A stretch of DNA of 37,581 nucleotides from Collinsella sp. GTDB lineage: Bacteria; Actinomycetota; Coriobacteriia; Coriobacteriales; Coriobacteriaceae. The notes beneath the pieces were generated by a model. That model searched no databases, was not told the origin of the DNA, and saw only the letters and a program-made list of their open reading frames with translations. Positions 7,892-18,452 of the stretch are shown in pieces (positions within the stretch are counted from its first letter, which is position 1; every line of letters begins with the position of its first letter). Where the stretch lies: NCBI GenBank assembly GCA_019419625.1, contig DXZO01000018.1, positions 64,322-101,902 on the forward strand, given 5' to 3'. The position numbers were made by a program, and so were the translations under genes.

Positions 7892-7914
7892 GGGCCGAGC
7901 ATTTTGTTCGGCCC
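7892..7914 (+). terminator. Hairpin between peptide and exporter genes (possible attenuator)
   Basis: GGGCCGA pairs with TCGGCCC across a 9-base loop, 11 bases after the peptide stop codon. There is no run of T, so termination would be partial at best. It could stabilise the peptide message and lower exporter expression. Confidence 0.45.
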
Positions 7915-7947
7915 CTCTGTTCCGACTGGATGAGGTTAAGGTTGGCG

Positions 7948-10170
7948 ATGAATATGCTCAAAATCTCGAAGGCGATCTTTAGGTCGCTTCTCTCCTCCAG
8001 GTCGCTCTGTGTTGTCGTTGTTGCGTTGATGGTTCTTTGTGCTCTGCCCGTCTTCAGGAGCGCGGCTGGCATCGACGGACGGGTCGAATACCTCGAGTCG
8101 GGAATAACCCGTGTTGAGCAGGAATTGTCAGCATCCTATGCGGATGCGCTTGTGAATGCGGGGGAGGACGGTGTCTATACCTCTTCATCAAGCATGCCCG
8201 CGCTTCTGTACCCTCTTGCCGCGGGACGTCTTATCTTGGCACCGCTCTCTCCCCTACTTCCGTTTCTGCAGATATCGGATGGAGAGTACACCTATTATGA
8301 CGGATCGAAGGAGTACTTGCTATGGGTCGCAACGGCCGTTGCCGTCTCGTTCCTTGCCGCGCGTCTTAACAAACGTGAAAAGCTCATCATCCAGGCACCG
8401 ATGGGCGAGCTGGGTAGACTTGTTGCATCGAGCGTATGGGCGAGTGTTTTTGCAATGCTTGCCGTCCTCGCCATCAATCTTCCAGGGATAATCGCCGCGC
8501 TTGTGAAGAATGGCCCGGGCTCGCCGTTCTATCCGATAGGCTACATTCAATATGCGACTCCGGTTATCAAACCGGCTTGGCTGGTGTTCGCGCAGACGGC
8601 CATCTTGCAATTCTTGGTGGCAGCGTTCATCTCGCTTGTCGTTCACCTTGCCGTGAAGATTGCCAATAACCCTACGCTTGGAATCGTGTTCGTATGTGCC
8701 CTGATGGGGGTGACGATGGTTCCCGGGTATTACGGAAGATCCATCGCTTTACGTGAGTTCGCCCTGTTGAATCCCCTTACGTATGCGAACACTGAGTTGA
8801 CCGTCGGCGCCTATAGCCCGTACCCGACAACGCAGATAGTGAATCTGCCTGGACTTTGCTTCGAGCGTGGCGCGATTGCCCTCGTATGCGCAATCGGGAT
8901 CGAGGTGCTGGCAATTAGCCTGCTTTGCGTTGCTGGAAAGAGCGGCTGCGCGTGCCCGATATCCCCGATTTGTCTTGAGAGAGGTTCCTTCACTGCATCG
9001 AGAACGGCAACTCGTTCGAGCGCTTGTGCCTCCGCCGTTGCATACGTAAGAACGATGGGGAAACTGCTCCTGCGTTCTCCTACCCTCGCCGTATGCGCGA
9101 TTGCAATGTCGACGACGATGCTGGCCCCGGCTCTGGTCGAGATGTTTCCTGACGCTGATAACATTTCCGCTGTTCGGTATAGGGATGGGGAGCTCCGTTC
9201 AATAGATCGGTATCTAGAGCAGAACGCTGCGAATATGGACGTCGAGGGCAAAGCGGCCCTGGAAGACATGCGGGATGCTCTTTCGGGTTTCGTGTACGCG
9301 CCTATGCCTGCGGAGGGGTTTCGAAGCCTTGCGACGTACGAGCGCGCTCGAGGTGAGCTGAGCGCGGCAGATGCGACTCTCCTGCAATCGATCGGAATCG
9401 AGCCGGAGACTCCTTCTCGTGCGGAGGCGCGCGCCCTTCTGCTTGAGTCGATCGCGAGCTTGCCGGACCCCAAGGTTTACGAGTTAAGTACGAAGATGCC
9501 CCCATTAATCCTCCTTTCGTATCTCCAGGCAGCGCTTCCCTCCTTATTTTTGCTGTTGCCCGTGGTTGTCACATCGCTCGCGTGCACCCACCTGCAGTGT
9601 CGTTCCCTTCTGGTTCTCCAGATCCCCGCAACAGCGCATGTGCGTTTTCTGACGGCTGTTGCGCTGGCTCTCCTGCTTGGCTTGGTGCTGCTTTTGGTGT
9701 CGATGGTTCCCGCTGTCGTTGTGTCCGTGATTAAGAACGGTGCGGGTGGATCGGAGTATCCCGTCGCTCTCATTCGGGCGGGAGCTTCGACAACGTCCAT
9801 GGTGGGGGAGGCGGTGTTGTGCAGTATTCCGTTGCTGGTCATGGCATACGGCGTGATTTCCGTCGTCGCTGCGTTGACAGCAGCGATTAGCCGCAACCCC
9901 GTTGTCACCGGAATGGTTTGCGCGGTTCTCTTGGTGTTGGGTTCGTTGAGCGCTCATGTTGAAAGCGTGGGCATGGGCGTCGCGCTGCTGGCTCCATTCG
10001 CCTCGTTTGATCCCGCTTCCCAGGTGGGGACGATTGGGTTCCTTGGGCGAGGGACGAACGCGATGCCTTTTGGAGAGGTCGTCGGCGCATCGGGCGCTCT
10101 GCTGGTGGTCTTGGGCGCCGTATCTCCGTTGATGGTGCGCCTGAGTGTTCCAAAGATCGAAAGGGGATGA
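7948..10170 (+). CDS. ABC exporter permease with two homologous halves, module 1
   Basis: A 740-aa membrane protein with about 12 hydrophobic segments arranged as two similar halves. Each half has an N-terminal helix, an extracytoplasmic segment (short in the first half; about 130 residues and charged in the second) and then a cluster of helices containing KNGxG...YP: KNGPG at residues 187-191 and KNGAG at 596-600. The same motif occurs once in the module 2 protein (LNGFG, 223-227). This suggests a duplicated ABC-2-like permease acting with the ATPase encoded 4 bases overlapping downstream. A role in export of, or immunity to, the upstream peptide is inferred from position, as in lactococcin-972-type loci. 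An ATG also exists at 7882, but it would place the hairpin at 7892 inside the gene; ATG 7948 follows an AAGG. Confidence 0.75.
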   Translation: MNMLKISKAIFRSLLSSRSLCVVVVALMVLCALPVFRSAAGIDGRVEYLESGITRVEQELSASYADALVNAGEDGVYTSSSSMPALLYPLAAGRLILAPLSPLLPFLQISDGEYTYYDGSKEYLLWVATAVAVSFLAARLNKREKLIIQAPMGELGRLVASSVWASVFAMLAVLAINLPGIIAALVKNGPGSPFYPIGYIQYATPVIKPAWLVFAQTAILQFLVAAFISLVVHLAVKIANNPTLGIVFVCALMGVTMVPGYYGRSIALREFALLNPLTYANTELTVGAYSPYPTTQIVNLPGLCFERGAIALVCAIGIEVLAISLLCVAGKSGCACPISPICLERGSFTASRTATRSSACASAVAYVRTMGKLLLRSPTLAVCAIAMSTTMLAPALVEMFPDADNISAVRYRDGELRSIDRYLEQNAANMDVEGKAALEDMRDALSGFVYAPMPAEGFRSLATYERARGELSAADATLLQSIGIEPETPSRAEARALLLESIASLPDPKVYELSTKMPPLILLSYLQAALPSLFLLLPVVVTSLACTHLQCRSLLVLQIPATAHVRFLTAVALALLLGLVLLLVSMVPAVVVSVIKNGAGGSEYPVALIRAGASTTSMVGEAVLCSIPLLVMAYGVISVVAALTAAISRNPVVTGMVCAVLLVLGSLSAHVESVGMGVALLAPFASFDPASQVGTIGFLGRGTNAMPFGEVVGASGALLVVLGAVSPLMVRLSVPKIERG

Positions 10171-10916
10171 TCTCGATGATTGACCTTCAAACGCTGACGA
10201 TCTCTTATGGAAAGAAGGTGCTCGTAGATTCGGTGAACGCTGAGTTTGCCCCGGGTACGGTCTACGGTCTCGTCGCTCCGAACGGGCATGGAAAGACGAC
10301 GTTGCTGCGTGCGATGGCAGGTTTGCCGGGTCCTCGCGTGGACGGGAGCATCGTTCTGGATGAGGTGCAGGGTACGGGTGCGAGAGAGGTCCGTTCTATG
10401 ATCTTCTATGCACCTGGTGAGGGGACGCTGCTGTATCCTGGATTGCGTGCGGAAGATCACCTCAAGATGGTTTGCGATATGTGGCCGCATGCTCGCGATA
10501 TCGAAGAGATAGTGGAACAAACGCAGATAGGCGAGTTCGCGAAGATGAGGATCCGCACTCTGAGCTAGGGCATGAAGCAGCAGCTTACCCTGGCGATTGC
10601 GTATGCGACGGGCGCGCGGTACCTTCTATTAGATGAGCCCATGAACGCGCTCGACCCCAGCAGGGTGGACTTGCATTCCGAGATTCTCAGGAAGCTGGCC
10701 GATTCTGGTACGTGCATCATCATGTCATCCCACATCTTGGATTCGGTCGATAGGCTGTGCGATGAGATTCTGTTTTTGAAGGATGGGAGGCTCATTAGAA
10801 GCATTCCGCAAGATGATGCTGCGCCGAAGTCTCCTGGATCCCATTTCGCAAAGCCTGCCGGACGCGCCGAGGGTGCGCTAAGCACGTATCGGCGACTCTA
10901 CGAAAAGGGCGGGTAG
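10167..10916 (+). pseudogene. ABC transporter ATPase, interrupted by TAG inside the signature motif
   Basis: About 249 codons in one frame encode an ABC ATPase: Walker A APNGHGKTT (near residue 40), Walker B YLLLDEPMNALD, and the H-loop SSH. The signature reads RTLS-stop-GMKQQ because codon 134 is TAG (10566-10568). The module 2 homologue has LSTGMKQQ and the family norm is LSQGMKQQ, so one C-to-T change (CAG to TAG) explains the stop. The downstream half restarts with an ATG at 10572 but has no clear ribosome binding site and would lack Walker A. Everything else is intact, which points to a recent mutation, a sequencing error or stop readthrough. The start overlaps the permease stop (ATGA); a second ATG is at 10176. 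There is no Gln at the Q-loop position (FYAPGEG). Confidence 0.85.
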
Positions 10917-11069
10917 AAATGCAAGTTAAAAATCTATGTGGCCAATGTGATACCGTTGAACCCGCATATCGATACCGCTCAGCCATTCGCCTCGCCCCCG
11001 TCGCACGTATCTTCATCCGGTCTGTTACTTTTAATCTAACAATTCTTTGAGGAACGTAGGTGCTTCTAA
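10917..11069. other. Gap between the two modules
   Basis: 153 bases without a gene or an evident terminator. An AT-rich stretch (11028-11050, ACTTTTAATCTAACAATTC) just before the next start resembles the TTAAC-rich divergent region at 7430-7451 and could hold a promoter under the same control, but no convincing -35/-10 pair is visible. Confidence 0.3.
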
Positions 11070-12884
11070 ATGTACTGTCGACTTCTTCTCAAACTAATCC
11101 TAAGAGACAAGGCCGTATGGATTTGTACGCTCGTTCTCGCTGCAGCCTTTTCCGTCCCCATTGCGTTCAATTCACCCATCTACGGGCCCTTCTTTATGAA
11201 ACAGGGCATGCAGAGCTTTGTCGACGCATTCAATACGCGCGCGCCCCAGGCCAGCGGCACAGACCTATCTCCAGAGCAGCAAAATGACGCGGAGCTTGCA
11301 AGATACGCGAACGCCGCCCTTGCCGCTCAAACCGACGCCGCCTTTCTCGATTCTGCCGAGAGCTACTACGCGCTCATGGGCGAAGGCTTCCAATCCGGGT
11401 CCATCGTGGGAGACCAAGAGACCAATGACGCAGCGCTCGCATATTGCCGTGCCCTGAGCAGCTCCGGCATCACGGATATCCCGGCCTCCGCAAACGACCT
11501 GCCATTCCTTTCCTTCCTGCCTTACGCCATTGCCACGGCGCCGTCTTTCCTTCCCTTCATCCCCTTCCTTCTCTCGTCGATACTCGTGCTCGGCGCCACA
11601 AGGCCCGGGACCCTGGCGGCAAAGGCGCCCGTGCCCAAATTCCGGCGCCTTATTCAGATCGTGTTTTCGATAATCGTCGCGGGGACCGCGATGCTCCTCG
11701 CCGGCCTCGCACCCGGGGGCATTTACGCCTTGGTCCTAAACGGCTTCGGGCAAATTGGGTACCCGATCGCCTTCTTCCATGACGGCGCGCTTACCACCAC
11801 GACCGCGGGAAACGTCTTCACAGCCCTGCTTCTCGCGCTGCTTGCGGGCGGAACCTTGATATCCGTTTGCTCCGCCGTCCTATCGACCGCAACGAGGCGC
11901 GTCCTCGCGGGCCCCCTTACCTCCGCGCTGCTTGTCGCGGCCCCGGCATTCCCGTTATTGTCCGATTCGGCACTAGGGCATAATGCCGTGCTCGGGCTCC
12001 TGCCACTGCCCGTATTCTCGCCTATCGAGGCAACGGGTTACGTAGGATGCTTCCCGACAGAATTCATTGGCTCCGGTTCAGGCAGCGCATCGATGCTTGC
12101 CGTGGCCCTGGCATACGTCGCGGTCTTTTTTACGGTCGGCGCCGTTGCGACACGTTCCCCCAAACAGCCTGGACCCGCGAAAAGGCACCATGGGCTCGAG
12201 CTTCTAGACGCGAGCGTGGGATACGGAAGCACGACGATACTTTCAATCGGGTCGCTTTTCCTGAGCCCGGGAACGGCGGTGGGCCTCGTTGCTCCCAACG
12301 GCTCGGGGAAAACCACCCTTCTTGAAGCGCTGTCGGGCCAATTTCCCACCCGCATCCGCTCGGGAAGCCTGGCGGCAGACGGAATCTGCCAACGTCGATC
12401 AGCCGAATTTGCAGAACTCGTCTACCTGAGCTCTTCGGGCAGCGCGGATCTCTATCCCACGCTATCGGCCATCGAGCACCTTGCTTTCGTTAGGGAGGCG
12501 TGGAAATCGGCCGCCGACATCGACTCGCTCTGCGACTCCCTCGGAATCTCCCCATATCTCGACAAGCCGACCCGTAAACTCTCGACAGGAATGAAGCAGC
12601 AGGTAAAGCTTGCCATGGCGATAGCGACCGATTGCCCGTACCTCATCCTCGATGAACCGCTGAACGGCCTCGATCCGGGAAAACGGAAAACCTCCTGCGA
12701 CGCGATGCGCAGCGAAGTGGCGCGGGGACGCAGCGTGCTCATTTCAAGCCATCTACTCGACGACCTGGCAGACCTTACCAACTCGTTCTACTTCATCGAA
12801 GCCGGCACGCTCGTGGAAAAGATCAAGTCGTCCTCGCAGACGCTCAAGCAGGAATACCTCGATACATACGAAGGAGGTGAATGA
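11070..12884 (+). CDS. ABC exporter, permease fused to ATPase, module 2
   Basis: A 604-aa half-transporter. Residues 1-365 are membrane: a first helix at about 15-33, an extracytoplasmic segment to about 145, then about six helices including LNGFG...YP at 223-231, the motif found twice in the module 1 permease. Residues about 370-604 are an ABC ATPase with Walker A APNGSGKTT (408-416), signature LSTGMKQQ, Walker B YLILDEPLNGLD and H-loop SSH. It likely works as a homodimer, the arrangement usual for half-transporters, while module 1 uses a duplicated permease with a free ATPase. It ends 1 base before the second peptide gene and its last codons supply that gene's AAGGAGG, so the two are translated together. 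Export or immunity role is inferred. Confidence 0.82.
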   Translation: MYCRLLLKLILRDKAVWICTLVLAAAFSVPIAFNSPIYGPFFMKQGMQSFVDAFNTRAPQASGTDLSPEQQNDAELARYANAALAAQTDAAFLDSAESYYALMGEGFQSGSIVGDQETNDAALAYCRALSSSGITDIPASANDLPFLSFLPYAIATAPSFLPFIPFLLSSILVLGATRPGTLAAKAPVPKFRRLIQIVFSIIVAGTAMLLAGLAPGGIYALVLNGFGQIGYPIAFFHDGALTTTTAGNVFTALLLALLAGGTLISVCSAVLSTATRRVLAGPLTSALLVAAPAFPLLSDSALGHNAVLGLLPLPVFSPIEATGYVGCFPTEFIGSGSGSASMLAVALAYVAVFFTVGAVATRSPKQPGPAKRHHGLELLDASVGYGSTTILSIGSLFLSPGTAVGLVAPNGSGKTTLLEALSGQFPTRIRSGSLAADGICQRRSAEFAELVYLSSSGSADLYPTLSAIEHLAFVREAWKSAADIDSLCDSLGISPYLDKPTRKLSTGMKQQVKLAMAIATDCPYLILDEPLNGLDPGKRKTSCDAMRSEVARGRSVLISSHLLDDLADLTNSFYFIEAGTLVEKIKSSSQTLKQEYLDTYEGGE

Positions 12885-12885
12885 C

Positions 12886-13230
12886 ATGAAACTATTTGAA
12901 CAGCTGAAGTCCAATGCGTCGCGCATGGCTGTCTACGCCATCCTCGTGGCAACGGCTTTATGCGGAATCGCGGCACCCGTCTATGCGCTCAACGGGGAGA
13001 AAGGCGATGTCGAACCCGCGTACATGGCTTCGACGGTTAAGGACCGGTACAAAGCCTTCTCTGGAGACACGTTTTACGTAGCAGAGTACGACACGACCTA
13101 CCGTCAGCTTCGCTACAACAAGGGCTACGACTATCTAGGCGCAGAGGCAATCAGCTATACGTCGGGTTGGTACCGCTCCAACTATGGACACATAACCCAG
13201 TTCAAGTGTAACTACCGTGTGTACAACTAA
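12886..13230 (+). CDS. Secreted bacteriocin-like peptide, module 2
   Basis: A 114-aa precursor with a signal peptide at residues 1-34 (KLFEQLKSNASR, hydrophobic MAVYAILVATALCGIAA, cleavage after VYA). The mature part of about 80 residues has many Tyr (12 or more), one Cys (FKCNY) and no lanthipeptide or double-Gly leader features. It is homologous to the module 1 peptide: VEP with Asp and Tyr at the same distances, TYRQLRYNKGY against SYKTISYRNGY, and equal 34-residue tails. The ATG at 12886 is used, with AGGAGG 8 bases upstream; a GTG at 12877 lies within that ribosome binding site. A strong terminator follows. The function, toxin, bacteriocin or signal, is inferred from secretion plus exporter context. 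Confidence 0.72.
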   Translation: MKLFEQLKSNASRMAVYAILVATALCGIAAPVYALNGEKGDVEPAYMASTVKDRYKAFSGDTFYVAEYDTTYRQLRYNKGYDYLGAEAISYTSGWYRSNYGHITQFKCNYRVYN

Positions 13231-13244
13231 AGCAACCGGCCGGG

Positions 13245-13280
13245 ACGAGGGGTGACGCAAAAGCGTCGCCCCTCGTTTTT
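13245..13280 (+). terminator. Intrinsic terminator of module 2
   Basis: ACGAGGGGTGACGC (13245-13258) pairs with GCGTCGCCCCTCGT (13263-13276), 14 pairs with one mismatch, and a run of five T ends at 13280. It begins 15 bases after the peptide stop codon. Confidence 0.92.
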
Positions 13281-13309
13281 AACCATGTCAACTGAACCTA
13301 GTTCAGTTT

Positions 13310-13373
13310 GGTTGATTTCCGATCTCAGCCGAACACATTGAGCGGAAAGGCCGTTCCCGCAGTCAGTCGAACG
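13310..13373 (+). repeat. 64-bp direct repeat, right copy (candidate attR)
   Basis: Matches 5681-5744 at 62 of 64 positions in the same orientation. It is directly followed by a perfect 12-bp GC stem, GTCCCCGGGGCC (13373-13384) with GGCCCCGGGGAC (13392-13403). The two repeat copies have unrelated sequence after CGAACG, which marks the right edge of the repeat. Confidence 0.75.
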
Positions 13374-13403
13374 TCCCCGGGGCCCTTCTCAGGCCCCGGG
13401 GAC

Positions 13404-13484
13404 GGCATTTTCCCAGTTGAAGGAACGGCGGAGATGTGTTTCGATGGGTCAGATTCGTGTCGTTCCGAAAAGACCGTGAACCTT
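13404..13484. other. Spacer between island edge and the rpmE promoter
   Basis: Eighty bases after the GC hairpin with no credible gene or strong structure; part of the 367-base gene-free gap between the island and rpmE. Confidence 0.4.
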
Positions 13485-13513
13485 TTGTGGGACACGCGGC
13501 GCCGTGGTACCAT
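13485..13513 (+). promoter_or_regulatory. Sigma-70-type promoter for rpmE
   Basis: TTGTGG at 13485-13490 and TACCAT at 13508-13513 with 17 bases between. It lies just ahead of two hairpins that would form the leader RNA. Confidence 0.55.
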
Positions 13514-13526
13514 AGCCGAGTTTGTT

Positions 13527-13575
13527 GTCTTGGTCGGAAACCAAGACGCCTTATGCGCTGATCGGTAACCAGCGC
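13527..13575 (+). ncRNA. Structured leader of rpmE (two tandem hairpins)
   Basis: Hairpin 1: GTCTTGGT (13527-13534) with ACCAAGAC (13540-13547), loop CGGAA. Hairpin 2: GCGCTG (13555-13560) with CAGCGC (13570-13575), loop ATCGGTAAC. Both carry a TCGG(A/T)AACCA segment, as if one protein binds two like sites. Leaders controlled by L31 itself are known in several bacterial groups, so autoregulation is the natural reading. The ribosome binding site AAGGAG (13585-13590) lies just after. Confidence 0.6.
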
Positions 13576-13597
13576 CTGACCAATAAGGAGTCCTACC

Positions 13598-14023
13598 ATG
13601 AAGCAGGGTATCCATCCCCAGTATGTCGAGTGCACGGTGACGTGCTCCTGCGGCAACACCTTCAAGACGCACGCTACCGTGTCCGAGATGAAGGTTGAGC
13701 TTTGCAACGAGTGCCACCCGTTCTACACCGGCCAGCAGAAGTTCGTCGACACCGGTGGACGCGTCCAGCGCTTCGCCGACAAGTTCGGTGGCGCCGCTGC
13801 CGCCCAGCTCAAGAAGGCTGAGGAGGCCAAGGCTGCCAAGGCCGCCAAGGCTGCTGAGGCCGAGGCCGCTCGCAAGGCCGCCGCTGAGGCTAAGGCTGCC
13901 GAGAAGGCTAAGCGTGCCGCTAAGTTCGCCGAGGAGGCTGCCAAGCAGGCCGCCGAGGCTCCCGCAGAGGCTCCCGTTGAGGAGGCCGCTGCCGAGGCCG
14001 AGACCACCGAGGCTGCTGAGTAA
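13598..14023 (+). CDS. rpmE: 50S ribosomal protein L31 with long C-terminal tail
   Basis: The first 65 or so residues are a zinc-type L31: MKQGIHPQY start, Cys16 and Cys18, then Cys36-x-x-Cys39 followed by HPFYTGQQKFVDTGGRVQRF. The four Cys mark the Zn-containing (C+) form. A further 76 residues or so, made almost only of Ala, Lys and Glu (helical, probably flexible), double the usual length of about 70; similar tails occur in other actinobacterial ribosomal proteins. The ATG has AAGGAG 7 bases upstream. It is transcribed alone from a nearby promoter, through a two-hairpin leader, to a strong terminator. Confidence 0.96.
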   Translation: MKQGIHPQYVECTVTCSCGNTFKTHATVSEMKVELCNECHPFYTGQQKFVDTGGRVQRFADKFGGAAAAQLKKAEEAKAAKAAKAAEAEAARKAAAEAKAAEKAKRAAKFAEEAAKQAAEAPAEAPVEEAAAEAETTEAAE

Positions 14024-14060
14024 ATAGCTCGCCGCGGAATCGCTCGCATTCATGGCATAA

Positions 14061-14100
14061 GGGCCGCGCATCCGTTTGGGTGCGCGGCCCTTTTCTTTTT
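14061..14100 (+). terminator. Intrinsic terminator of rpmE
   Basis: GGGCCGCGCATC pairs with GGTGCGCGGCCC, followed by TTTTCTTTTT. The core GCGCATCCGTTTGGGTGCGC is identical to that of the terminator at 18453-18479. Confidence 0.95.
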
Positions 14101-14103
14101 ATT

Positions 14104-14166
14104 GGTGCAGGCTAACCCGTTCCCATTGCACCAGATTGGCGCGAAGGGGACGGGTTGGTTTGCACC
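14104..14166. repeat. REP-like palindrome upstream of secA
   Basis: Left arm GGTGCAGGCTAACCCGTTCCC (21 bases, 14104-14124) pairs with 14146-14166 at 17 of 21 positions, all four differences being transitions. Together with the next repeat it fills much of the 346-base gap between rpmE and secA; the remaining part (14234-14369) shows no gene, and presumably holds the secA promoter. Confidence 0.6.
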
Positions 14167-14195
14167 AAATGGCAGAGTGACGGCGTTTTCCCAGA

Positions 14196-14233
14196 TAAAA
14201 CCTGCCAAAATAAACCAGTCCCTTTTTGGCAGG
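14196..14233. repeat. Dispersed palindromic repeat, copy 1
   Basis: CCTGCCAAAA (14201-14210) and TTTTGGCAGG (14224-14233) form a perfect 10-bp stem. The 38-base unit recurs at 26331-26368 with 36 of 38 bases identical, in the same orientation, 12.1 kb away. Confidence 0.8.
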
Positions 14234-14369
14234 TCGGTCGGGTCGTAGTTATTACGTGGCGGTCGAGGTCGACCGTATAGGCCGCGTCCTGTTTGGCTAA
14301 AGTACATTTATCTGTGTTTAACTCGCCCGAGGCTGCATGGCGTGGGCGATGGCCAAAAAGGAAAACCAC

Positions 14370-17176
<2,807 letters not shown>

Positions 17177-17177
<1 letters not shown>

Positions 17178-18325
17178 TGGCTGAGGCTTTAGAGGTAACG
17201 CCCGCCGAGCTGGACGCGTTTGCGGACCGGCTCGGCGAGGTCGAGTCGTATCTCCACTTGGACGAAAAGCGCACGCGCGTGACCGAGCTCGAGGCCAAAA
17301 GCGTGGCCCCCGGCTTTTGGGATGACGCCGACGCCGCCCGTGCCACCATGGAGGAAATCGCGCGCACCAAGGAAGATATCGCTGCCGTGGACAACGCGCG
17401 CGGCGAGCTTTCCGATGCCCGCGCCGCGCTGGAGCTTGCCGAGGAGATGGGGGATGACCCCGATGCCGCCGCCCTTCGCGAGGAGGCTACAGCCACGGCT
17501 GAGCGCCTGGCCCGTGCCATCGATGAGCTTGAGCTTTCGAGCTGGTTTACCGGTGAGTTCGATCACGGCGATGCCATTGTGACCATCAAGCCCGGACAGG
17601 GTGGTCTGGAGGCCCAGGACTGGACCTTCATGCTTTTTAAGATGTACATGAAGTACTGCCAGCGTCGCGGCTGGAAGGTCACGATTAACGACTGCCCCGC
17701 TGCTGAGGTCATCGGCATCGACCGCGCGACCTTTACCGTCGAGGGCAAGGACGCATTTGGCATGCTGCGCGCCGAGGCCGGCGTCCACCGCTTGGTGCGC
17801 ATTAGCCCCACCGACGACAAGAAACGCCGCCAGACCACGTTCGCCGGCGTCGAGGTCATCCCCGTGCTACCCGATGATATCGATATCGAGATCAGCCCCG
17901 ATGACATCCGCGTGGACGTGTACCACGCGAGCGGCCCGGGCGGTCAGGGCGTGAACACCACCGACTCCGCCGTGCGTGTGACGCATTTTCCCAGCGGCAT
18001 TGTGGTCACCTGCCAAAACGAGCGCAGCCAGATCCAGAACAAGGCCGCGTGCATGCAGATCCTCAAGGCTCGCCTGTACGAGATTGAGCTCGAGAAGCGC
18101 GCCGAGGCCCTGGATGAGATTCGCGGACCCAAAACCACGATTGGTTTTGGCAACCAGATCCGCAGCTACGTGCTCTACCCGTATCAGATGGTTAAGGACC
18201 TACGCACGGGCGTTGAGACCAGCAATGTCGAGGCCGTTCTTGACGATGGCGACCTGGACCCGTTTGTTATTGGCTACCATCGCTGGGCCACTGGCAACGC
18301 TGACGCAGAGATTCCATCTGCATAA
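17177..18325 (+). CDS. prfB: Peptide chain release factor 2, with SPT in place of SPF
   Basis: RF2 ends translation at UGA and UAA. The 382-aa protein has the coiled N-terminal domain, the catalytic GGQ at 255-257 (SGPGGQGVNTTDSAVR) and RF2-type C-terminal motifs (IGFGNQIRSYVLYPYQMVKDLRT). The stop-recognition tripeptide is Ser210-Pro211-Thr212 (RISPTDDKKRRQTTF) instead of the usual Ser-Pro-Phe; Thr at this place is the RF1 residue (PxT). The gene is one open frame, without the programmed frameshift of many prfB genes. The ATG at 17177 overlaps the secA TAA by one base. Host genes here do use TGA (the murR-like gene, smpB, 32917-33327), so the factor must read UGA. Length and GGQ context make RF2 rather than RF1 or a rescue factor certain. 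Confidence 0.95.
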
Positions 18326-18350
18326 ACCGCCCGGTTTATGTGGAAATGGA

Positions 18351-18412
18351 TAAAACCCTCCGAGCAGGGTGGTTTTGTATCCAAAGCAAACCCTGCGCAG
18401 GGGTGGTTTTTG
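18351..18412 (+). terminator. Two tandem terminator-like hairpins after prfB
   Basis: AAAACC-CT / AGGGTGGTTTT (18351-18376) and AAACC-CTGC / GCAGGGGTGGTTTTT (18387-18411) are similar stems with a small bulge, the second followed by T. They lie within 90 bases of the secA-prfB end. Confidence 0.6.
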
Positions 18413-18452
18413 TTCGGCGAATCGGTAGAATCGAATACAGCAAGAAGTTCGA

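Larger units (their letters stand above)
5681..13373. mobile_element. Accessory island with twin peptide/ABC-exporter modules, flanked by 64-bp direct repeats
   Basis: Two copies of a 64-bp sequence, 62 of 64 identical, lie 7,629 bases apart in direct orientation. The region between them holds an integrase remnant, an XRE regulator with its DUF2975-type membrane partner, two secreted peptides and their ABC exporters. The genes outside (ACT-gltA on the left, rpmE-secA-prfB on the right) are core genes. The boundaries and gene content point to an integrated element, now probably immobile because the integrase lacks its N-terminal half. Alternatively the repeats are dispersed intergenic elements that served as homology for insertion. 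Confidence 0.65.

Noticed and set aside
10795..11016. Possible small minus-strand gene between the modules
   Set aside because: Basic, low-complexity translation, no ribosome binding site, overlaps the ATPase end.
13325..14071. Gly/Leu/Ser-repeat protein on the minus strand opposite rpmE
   Set aside because: The repeats are the reverse of the Ala/Lys/Glu tail of L31; it also runs across the promoter and hairpin.
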